DNA of 64,000 bases from Atherix ibis (taxonomy: Eukaryota > Arthropoda > Insecta > Diptera > Athericidae): NCBI GenBank assembly GCA_958298945.1, contig OY282606.1:41801920-41865919 (forward strand). Direction: 5' to 3'. Numbering within the stretch: position 1 is the stretch's first letter; every line of letters starts with the position of its first letter. Shown piece after piece: positions 56,762 through 64,000 of this stretch. Position numbers and translations under genes: made by a program. The notes below the pieces were generated by a model that searched no databases, had not been told where the DNA came from, and worked only from the letters and a program-made list of their open reading frames with translations.

Positions 56762-57242
56762 AAATCGCTCTATATGTATACGAATTGTATTGAAGTCAAA
56801 AAATCCCGCGGAATTGCAATGAATTAAAAATCTCCCCTGTCAACCATTACGCAGCTATTAGCTTAAAATGAACCCCGTTGTTTCAATTGCATTTTAAACG
56901 TTAAAAACAAATGAAAACAAATCATTTTACTTTAAAAAATTACTAAAATTTAATTAAAATATTTTAGATCAGTAAAAATACAAATTAAATAGTTGATAAA
57001 AATATTTTTTATCAATTATGCTTGATATTTATTTTCTTACTTATCGAACTAAAATCAATTTTTTAATATTGTGTTTTTAGTCGTTTTAAAAGTAAAATTA
57101 TAATAAAAAGTGAGGTGTTATACTTTCATATTAATATGAATAATAAATTTAAATAATTTAATATATAAAATATTTTCAGAAAATGAAGTGTTAAGTTAAA
57201 ATGCTTTTTTCAGGTAACTTGTCGGTAGAAACTAATTATATA
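56762..57242. other. AT-rich spacer
   Basis: No continuation of the E2 frame and no recognised feature. Confidence 0.4.
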
Positions 57243-58486
57243 TTAGGTGTTATAAAAAGTCATCCATTATTTTGCTAATAGATGGCTTTAGAAATTTGTA
57301 TCTCCCGTTGTAAAAGTGGGATCGGTTTGCACTAGATGATGTTAGAAAGATAAAATTTCGTACTAAAAAAGCTTCTGATACAGTTTTGCGATTACTTGAC
57401 TCAGTATTTTTTTAGCACGCGTCAAAGATGGACACCAACAAAGAGAAAATACGCTATATTTTACAGTTTTTCTTCGATAAAGGCGAAAACGCAAGCCAGG
57501 CAGCTAAAAATGTTAATAAGTGTTTATGGTCCTAATACTGTAACAGCCAATCACGAGCAATTTTGGTTTCGTCGATTCCGTTCCGGTAATTTTGATGTCA
57601 AAGATGCACCACGCTCTGGAAGGCCAACTGTCGAAAATGTCGATAAAATAATGGAAATCGTCGAGTCCGATCGTCACGTAAGCCCTATTTCGATTTCCCA
57701 GGAGCTAAACATTGCACAAAAAACCGTTTGTAACCACTTAAATAAGGCTGGATACAAAAAGAAGCTCGATGTATGGGTGCCACACGAGTTATCGCAAAAA
57801 AACCTCATGGACAGAATTTCCATCTGCGAATCGCTGCTGAATCGCAACAATATCGATCCATTTCTGAAGCGGATGGTTACTGGTGATGAAAAGTGGGTCA
57901 CTTACGACAACGTCAAGCGACAACGGTCGTGGTCAAATCGCGGGCACCCGGCGCAAACGGTGGTCAAGCCAGGATTAACAGCCAGGAAGGTTTTGCTGTG
58001 TGTTTGGTGGGACTGGCAGGGAATCATCTACTATGAGCTGCTCCCATACGGCCGAACTCTTAATTCGGACCTATACTGTCAACAATTGGACCGTCTGAAA
58101 GAAGCAATTGCCCAGAAGCGGCCAGCTTTGGCCAAAAGGAGAGGAATTGTGTTCCACCAGGACAACGCCAGGCCGCATACATCGATAGTGACTCGCCAGA
58201 AGTTCCGGGACCTTGGTTGGGATGTTCTTATGCATCCACCTTATAGTCCGGACCTGGTACCAAGTGATAACCACCTCTTTCTGTCTAAGACGAATGATTT
58301 TGTAGAAGAAAAATTCGCCTCAAGAGAAGATTGCGAAAATCGACTGTCCCAGTTTTTTGCTAATAGGGACGAGGGTTTCTATGAGAGAGGCATCATAAAA
58401 TTACCTCCAAAATGGCAACAAGTTATCGAACAAAACGGTGTATATTTGACCTAAATCGTACCATTCTATCTATGCTAAATAAAACC
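57243..58486 (+). mobile_element. Mariner element lacking its right end
   Basis: The left end contains TTAGGTGTTATAAAAAGTCATCC after TA (shortened here to its key part TTATAAAAAGTCATCCATTA), matching the sister at 49012. The right side stops after AATAAAACC, about 38 bp short of where the sister's terminal repeat ends, and is followed directly by another mariner. The leader carries about 38 bp (near 57365-57403) not present in the sister. Confidence 0.82.
57428..58454 (+). pseudogene. Mariner transposase (DD34D), single N-terminal frameshift
   Basis: ATG 57428, MDTNKEKIRYILQFFFDKG. An extra base near 57519 shifts the frame after AAKNV. From SVYGPNTVTANHEQF on, the frame is open to the TAA at 58454. 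All catalytic residues are present: VTGDEKWVTYDN, VFHQDNARPHTS, and PDLVPSDNHLF, with 34 residues between the last two Asp. Substitutions near the third Asp (A to V, Y to N compared with the sister's LAPSDYH) may weaken it. A longer frame starting at 57396 reads through the shift with an unrelated N-terminus and should not be taken as the protein. It is the least damaged catalytic domain in the window along with that at 15096-16113. Confidence 0.9.
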
Positions 58487-59469
58487 ATGTCGTGGAGCTG
58501 AAAAGGAACCATATACATCTACTATATAAAGGATGCTTTCCCTCAACTTTCTATTCAGTTTTGGCCAGAGTACAGTGAAGAGCTCTTGTATTGTTTCAAA
58601 ATGTCGGTCGATAAAGTGCATTTACGTCATTATTTACTTTATGAATTCCGTAAAGACAATACCGCGAGTGTGGCAACCAAAAACATTTGCGAAGTGTATG
58701 GAACAGATGTCATCAAAGTTCGGCAGGAACAAAGATGGTTTACAAAATTCCGATCTGGGGATTTTTCACTAATTGATAAACCACGTACCGGGCGGCCATT
58801 GAAGTCTGATGAGGACAAGTTAAAAGTCATAATTGACACCAATCCACGTCTTACCACCAGGGAGATCGCGTCGATGATGGGAGTCAACCATACAACCGTA
58901 TTAAGGCATTTGAAGTGTATGGGGATGGTTTCGCGGTACGACGTTTGGATACCTCACCAATTGTCGGCTGCCAATTTATTGGATCGTGTTTCAACGTGCG
59001 TTGCTTTGAGTGCGAGACAAAAACATGAACCAAATTGAACATCGCCCTTCAAAAGGATAGACCAGAATTGGTAAACAGAAAAGGGGTAGTCTTTCATCAC
59101 GACAACGCGCGACCACATGTGGCTATGATGACCCAACACAAGCTGAATGAGTTGAATTGGGATGTTATCAAGCATCCACCGTATTCTCCAGATCTTGCTC
59201 CTTCCGATTTTCATTTATTCCGATCACTGCAAAACTTTTTAAATGATAAAAAATTTCATACAATAGAGCAGGTAAAAATATCCCGTTCTACATATTTCGC
59301 ATCAAAATCCAAGGAATTTTACACTAATGGTATTAATAAGTTGATAGAAAGATGGGACCTCCTCAAGAACGGATTGAGATTATATAATTGATTAAATAAA
59401 TAACACAAATTAAAAAAAAAATGTTTAATTGTATATGTAAAAAAAACGTCATTACTTTTGCACCAACAA
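58487..59469 (+). mobile_element. Internally deleted mariner fused to the 3' side of another mariner
   Basis: The right end reverse complemented reads TTGTTGGTGCAAAAGTAATG and is followed outside by TA (59470-59471). This resembles the Hsmar1/MADE1-type terminus (TTGGTGCAAAAGTAAT). No matching left end is found; the element joins the preceding mariner at about 58486. It contains a transposase with its middle removed. Confidence 0.75.
58601..59391 (+). pseudogene. Mariner transposase, central deletion removing the first catalytic Asp
   Basis: ATG 58601, MSVDKVHLRHYLLYEFRKDN. The DNA-binding half is clean: FTKFRSGDFSLIDKPRTGRP, KLKVIIDTNPRLTTREIASMMGVNHTTVLRHLK, and the linker WIPHQLSAANLLDRVSTC. 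At KHEP (about 59030) the sequence jumps, out of frame, to NIALQKDRPELVNRKGVVF. This drops the block with the VTGDEKW Asp and about 80-100 residues. Then HHDNARPHVA (second Asp), PPYSPDLAPSDFHLF (third Asp) and the end INKLIERW, stop at 59391. Because only the middle is missing, such copies are precursors of MITE-like non-autonomous elements. Confidence 0.85.
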
Positions 59470-61206
59470 TATTCCTCTTTAGTTTTAAAGTATCATGAAA
59501 TTTTGTATTTTATTTCTTTCTGTCAAAGAGACCACTTTTTAGTAGTGCCAATTTTATAAATATTTTATTTTTTTCTTCATAACTTTTTCATTAATTATTT
59601 AAGCAATATTATTAATTTGAAACATAATTTTATATGCAAATTTTTAATGAATTGTTGTTTTTAAATTGAACATATGTCCTTTGAGTCAGAACTATGTGAA
59701 TAGCTGTTTAATTTTAATATCAAATAAATTTATTCAAAGTTTTCCTATTCTAATGGTAAGAAATAGAGCTACTCGTACATATTTGTTTTGTCATCAGTAG
59801 TATGAAAATATCAATTTTTAATCAACTCCTGATAAATTAAAATATTTGACTTTAGGTTTTTTTTTTGGTTTTATTATAATCAGGTATTATTTTGCCATGC
59901 AATATTGTATTTAATATATGACCAAGTAAATTGGCGGGAATTCAATATAATCTTACGGTTACTAGAATGGGAAGCAGTAATTGGTACTCTTAGTACTGTC
60001 GCCTAGAAATATACGCTCCCTATAGTCATTAAAGTATGTATACTTGGAATTTCTGCGGGCTACTATCGCAAATTATGTAGCACTGGTACTACTTTTTTCA
60101 AAGCTACTGTACAGTGCGTCAATTTAGTAAAGTTCGCTACCGATCACGCTGAGCCTGCACATACGCAACGTTTCGTACTTAAGAAACTGATCGTGCGTCG
60201 CCTCTACTACTGATCCTAGATTCTCACTGGGAGTGTGTACAGAACACCCAAATTAGTATTGAAGCTTCTCGAATACGGAATCAATTTACTGTAGATCTAA
60301 GCGGTTGTTAGTGTTCGTACCGCTTTTGTAGGTGTACTGCGCCGTTTCACTCATTGATGAACAGACGCTCTGTAGTCGATGGTGTCTGATCATTTAAAGC
60401 AGTGGTCCCTCTGAACGGACTCTGCCTGACCGTTGCGTTGTTCCGTTATGACCGACTGCATTTAGTTGAGATCTGACCGTTGCCTCGAAAAGTCAGGCGT
60501 GGAACTTTGTACACACACTTGCCGATTCGTTAACATTTATTCAAAAAAAATTATCAATTTTTTCTACAAGCATATGTTTATATGTGTACGTAATATGTTG
60601 GATAACAGAATTCCAAAAGGATACGTGAATAATATAATCTAGCATTTTATTTGTACGGGTAAATAGTGTAAAATAATTTTTCAAATGGTGTATATGGGAG
60701 AATTTATCAAACCAAATAGAAATTTCGGTCGGTTCGGATAAGCCTAAACACAATTTCTAATTGGATCCAATCTAGTGTAAACCGTCATTTTTATAAAGGA
60801 TATTCTAACAATTCGAATTAGCAACAAGTGAAAAAAATATGTTTTTTAAATTGTGACAAAAGTTATTCTACATATACGATCATATTAATTACGATTCGCA
60901 AATTATTATGTTAAAAAATTTCTTATATTTATTCAGTTAAAAGAAATGATAAAATAAAACAAATAGTGTATTTATAAGTTCGCTCTATCGTCAAAGAGGA
61001 TTCAAAGAAAGGATTCAATCTGATATTATTACGAATAATGAAAATAAACTAAAATTTGATTTGAAAATTTTTAAACGGGCAATATTTTATATTAATTTAG
61101 TTGAATTTATTTATTGTGTTAACAGGTGGATATACTATAAGAAATAATATTTTCTCCATTGAGGATTATTTTTAGTTTTTTTTTTTTTTTTTTGGATTTG
61201 TTCGTG
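59470..61206. other. Upstream region of the 61305 gene
   Basis: 59470-60000 is AT-rich. 60000-60540 is clearly GC-richer, with the short direct repeat CTGACCGTTGC (about 60430 and 60475), but has no long frame. It may be a decayed repeat or regulatory sequence. A TACTCGTA octamer lies at 59770. A T-run of over 20 bases lies near 61176-61196. Confidence 0.4.
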
Positions 61207-61213
61207 TATAAAA
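61207..61213 (+). promoter_or_regulatory. Candidate TATA box
   Basis: TATAAAA, about 98 bp before the ATG at 61305, which leaves room for a start site near 61235-61245 and a ~60-nt leader. This is plausible spacing for a pol II promoter, but AT-rich background makes chance matches common. Confidence 0.35.
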
Positions 61214-61304
61214 CACGTAGTTTGTATTAATTTTGTTTCTTGTATGCCATTTGTTTTGACTTAGAACAGACTGAATTGAACACGAAAGGCACGACGACGA
61301 CGAT

Positions 61305-61511
61305 ATGTTTTATATTATACGGGGAAGGGGTGAATTTATTTCATCCTCGACTTGTTATAAGTGCGTTTTTTTCATATTTTTCACACTTGTGTGCGCACTG
61401 CATGGTAGCACGGTAAACGGCAACGATGTTAATAGGATCTCTGATCATCCAGTGGAAACTACATCAACGGACCATATCACGGATGCATGCATTAACAAGT
61501 GTCCTGAAGAG
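61305..61511 (+). CDS. Secreted protein, signal-peptide exon (possibly Kazal-type)
   Basis: ATG 61305; 69 codons to a canonical donor (GAAGAG then GTAAGT, from 61512), phase 0. A hydrophobic core at residues 20-33 (KCVFFIFFTLVCALHG) forms a signal peptide, followed by a Thr/Ser/Asp linker and ending TDACINKCPEE. C-x(3)-C-P-E-E is a common opening of Kazal inhibitor domains (first two Cys before the P-V-C-G turn), so a secreted protease-inhibitor-like protein is conceivable. The ATG follows a GACGACGACGAT leader and an A at -3. Reading through the donor adds an unconvincing tail to a stop at 61610, supporting splicing. Function is not certain. Confidence 0.5.
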
Positions 61512-63654
61512 GTAAGTCACCCAATGTCAGATTCACGTTGTTTTTGTCCATATCGAAAATTCCTTTACAAGGAATATGAAAGTCTCATTTATACACCATT
61601 AAAACTATGATATAAGATTCGTATTTTTACGTATGTACATGCGTATGTAGGGTTGGGTGCACTCCCTCCGGAACGATTCACTTCAATTCACTTCACTAAA
61701 CGAGGGTCTGAACAGGTCGCCGTTCAGTTCCGTTCGGAAATGAAAAAAACCCTAACCGGAGATTGATAATTTTATCCATTTTTTTATTCTTCGATAATTT
61801 TTTTTTTTGCATCATCACAATTTTTATTGGACATTCAAAATTAATAATAGAAAAAATCTTGAATTTTCTTTGAGAGAAATTGTACTAAAAAAATAAATAT
61901 TTACGAGTTCATATTTTGTTTATATTGTAGATGATATTAAGGAATTTTGTAAATTATTGTACTTTCTAAAATTATAAACAAAATAATATGTTTCATTCAA
62001 GTATGCTTGAATTATTCAAGTTTGCCGAGGGAGTGAGTCCGAATTCTTTCAAGTACATATATCGAAAGTCTGTATTTGTATTATGTGCATTACATGAAGT
62101 GTACGAGCACATTTAAGTGGATTCCTTCTTCTTCATCGATTTGAATACAAAAGCGCATATAAATGTGCCCGATGCATTTGCCCTTTGAAATCAATTTATC
62201 CAATTAGAATGAATGGAAATTTCTTCTTATATTTCCAGCTATGTATGTACATTATTTTGTTATTAAATAAAAATTTCAGTACGTGTACAATACAAGTATT
62301 TATTTTACCATTATAATTACAAAAATTCATAGACATACTTTTAATGAGTACATTAACAATAGAAGAGTGTGATAGAAATTTCATATTACCCTGTATATAT
62401 TTTATGTTGACGACATGTTATGTTGGTTTACTTTTTTTTATAAAAAAATTTTATGATCCAAAAGAAGAAATAACAAATTTTTTAAAATTTTAAGTTGTAT
62501 TGGGACCAGACCAATGCGGATTTAATACGCTGCTGTAGGGTCTGAAGCAGATGTTATAACGTGGGTGCAATTTATAAGGGTTAAATGTCCTTGTTGATTA
62601 CATATTTTTTTTCTCAAAAAACCCTTCAATATATAAAATTTATACGGTTCAGTTTTTTCTGTATTGTTTTTTTTTTCTAAATTAAAATAATTATATTTTT
62701 TTGTAATAAAAATATGTCTAAATATCAAAAATATTATCGAAATAAAATAAAAATTTTATTTTCAAGTTGATTTATTGAATTTTAATTGTAAACAAATAAT
62801 TTTTAAGAGAATTAATAACAAATCAGAATATTTTTTGAACTTAATTTCATATTAAAAGCTAGTATTAATTGTTTTTTTTTTTGCAAAAACAAAAACATAT
62901 TATAGAATTTCTGATTATGTTGTTATCAACAAATTATAGCCAAAAAGGAAAATAATATAACCTTTCAAATTTAGATTAAATATTATTTTTTATTTGTATG
63001 AATAGCAACAAAAATAGAAGATCAAATATAAAAACATGTGCTTTTTAATAAAAACAAAATACATGAAGTGTGTCCGTGCTATTTCTAAAATATTTACAAC
63101 TCTCTAAAAATGTTAGTAAATCTTAGAAACTATACTGAAAAGTAATTGGTTTTTAGGAAAATATTTTTAAAAAACTAGCTTTTTTTAGAATAATTAAATC
63201 TTTTGCAAATTAGATGTAAATAAAATAACTTGTAACAGTCTATAAATTACGTTGAACGTTATCAATAGTAAAATGTGATTGATTAACAAAAATAACAATA
63301 AAATGAAGGCAAAGTCACCTAAAACGGTTTCTTTTTAAAAAATTCTCCAAGTACATTATCAGTTTTATGCTGACTGTAAATCTCGTAGTACATGTATTGA
63401 ATTTCTCTATGAACACATCGAACAAATACGTTGGGAATGCTTAAAATTATTAAAATAGCGAAAAGGTTGTGAACTTACGACATCTTGAATGCCACACCAG
63501 CAAATCGATTATGGCGTTCATACAGAACAGCAACAAATACAAATAATATTGCTAATCATAAAAGAATATACTCTCCACTGGGACTGTGCGCTAATCCAGC
63601 TGTTTTTCTCTGTTGTACAATATATAATATAATACAATAACGAAAAGTTTTTAG
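61512..63654. other. Candidate intron / AT-rich sequence
   Basis: If 63655-63759 is the next exon this is a ~2.1-kb intron. It includes a GC-richer patch at 61645-61755 with CACTTCA repeats (ATTCACTTCAATTCACTTC) and a GTTCAG/GTTCGG doublet, perhaps a MITE remnant. The remainder is low-complexity AT. Confidence 0.35.
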
Positions 63655-63759
63655 ACCGTAGAATTTGATGGTGAAACGTTAACCTACGATTTCAGTATAC
63701 GATATGTGCTAATTTACGAGCAAGTCTACGATTGCGGTAAATTAGCGACTGTAAATCAA
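63655..63759 (+). CDS. Candidate second exon of the secreted protein
   Basis: Acceptor AAAAGTTTTTAG ends at 63654 and donor GTATGT starts at 63760. The 105 nt are open as 35 codons in phase 0-0, matching the phase of the upstream exon. The peptide TVEFDGETLTYDF, then YVLIYEQVYDCGKLATVNQ, loosely recalls the second half of a Kazal domain (D-G-x-T-Y...C...V-x-x-x-G). The P-V-C-G cysteine and the one after T-Y are not present, so either the domain is divergent or the match is chance. The polypyrimidine tract is weak. Confidence 0.3.
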
Positions 63760-64000
63760 GTATGTATTCTAAGAGAATTATGGAAATTTTAAGAAAATAG
63801 GTTTTTTTCATTTCCAAATTCATTATCAGCATTTTATTTTATTATAAATTTTGAATTAGTAATAGTAATACTGCGCCACTTTGGTGACAAACGCCATTTA
63901 TTATTTTTGAGGTTATATTAATTGGTAGACAAAAAGGCGCGCAACTTATTTATAACTCTACCATTTTGTGTTAAAAAAAATTTCAACTTTGATACAAATA
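63760..64000. other. AT-rich end of window
   Basis: No recognised feature. The gene starting at 61305, if real, must continue past the right edge. Confidence 0.4.

Noticed and set aside
57396..58454. 352-codon open frame starting at 57396
   Set aside because: Its first ~40 residues are out-of-frame translation of the transposase leader. The true start is 57428, with a one-base insertion near 57519.
1..64000. CRISPR arrays, prokaryotic operons, ribosomal RNA
   Set aside because: No regularly spaced repeats, no Shine-Dalgarno-led gene clusters and no rRNA signature seen; spliced exons indicate a eukaryote.

Overview
This is a strongly AT-rich eukaryotic window, dominated by dead DNA transposons. 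It has GT/AG-split exons, non-LTR retrotransposon debris and Tc1/mariner elements of many families, and no operons or intact tRNA/rRNA genes. An invertebrate, most likely an arthropod, fits. A parasitic copepod (sea-louse type) is my best guess from the density and style of the mariner copies, but the sequence alone does not prove it.

Host genes are few. At the left edge (17-556, minus) is the first coding exon of a Popeye domain-containing membrane protein; the rest lies outside the window. At 55981-56597 (plus) are three short exons that splice into the N-terminal ~100 residues of a UBE2H-like ubiquitin-conjugating enzyme, with the HPN motif and active-site cysteine. It sits between two near-identical inverted arms of about 155 bp and breaks off where the right arm begins. 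At 61305-61511 (plus) is a signal-peptide exon of a secreted, possibly Kazal-like protein, with a phase-compatible candidate second exon at 63655-63759. No other stretch gives a convincing host gene.

Transposons, left to right: DD41D-type relics (2585-4120); a further relic (7010-7473) abutting a mariner (7474-9863, minus) that is interrupted by another mariner (8240-9494, plus); an internally deleted mariner (11748-12617) inside a LINE 3' fragment; a mariner with near-perfect ends (15030-16288); a DD41D relic (16510-17240); mariner relics (18540-19435 and 19438-20748); a DD41D relic (22050-22560); a LINE relic (22835-24140); a DD41D relic (24165-24435) and a mariner (24443-25597); a DD41D element with both ends and an almost full transposase (28791-30086); a mariner relic interrupted by an 883-bp insert with its own 96-codon ORF (30340-31950); mariner relics (33490-34380 and 35255-36493); a DD41D fragment (38130-38400); a LINE relic (43340-45150); a DD41D element nested in a Tc1-like relic (45700-47400); a DD41D relic and mariner (48560-50247); a DD41D relic and two LINE relics (52630-54900); and a head-to-tail mariner composite (57243-59469).

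Every transposase has at least one frameshift, stop, deletion or catalytic substitution, so none looks autonomous. Nested insertions give a relative order of invasion, and TA target duplications can be read at several boundaries. The most unusual items are the ubiquitin-E2 gene fragment inside an inverted repeat, the ORF-bearing insert flanked by a 6-bp direct repeat, recurrent Asp-to-Asn change at the second catalytic position in different mariner families, and a scattered excess of the octamer TACTCGTA.
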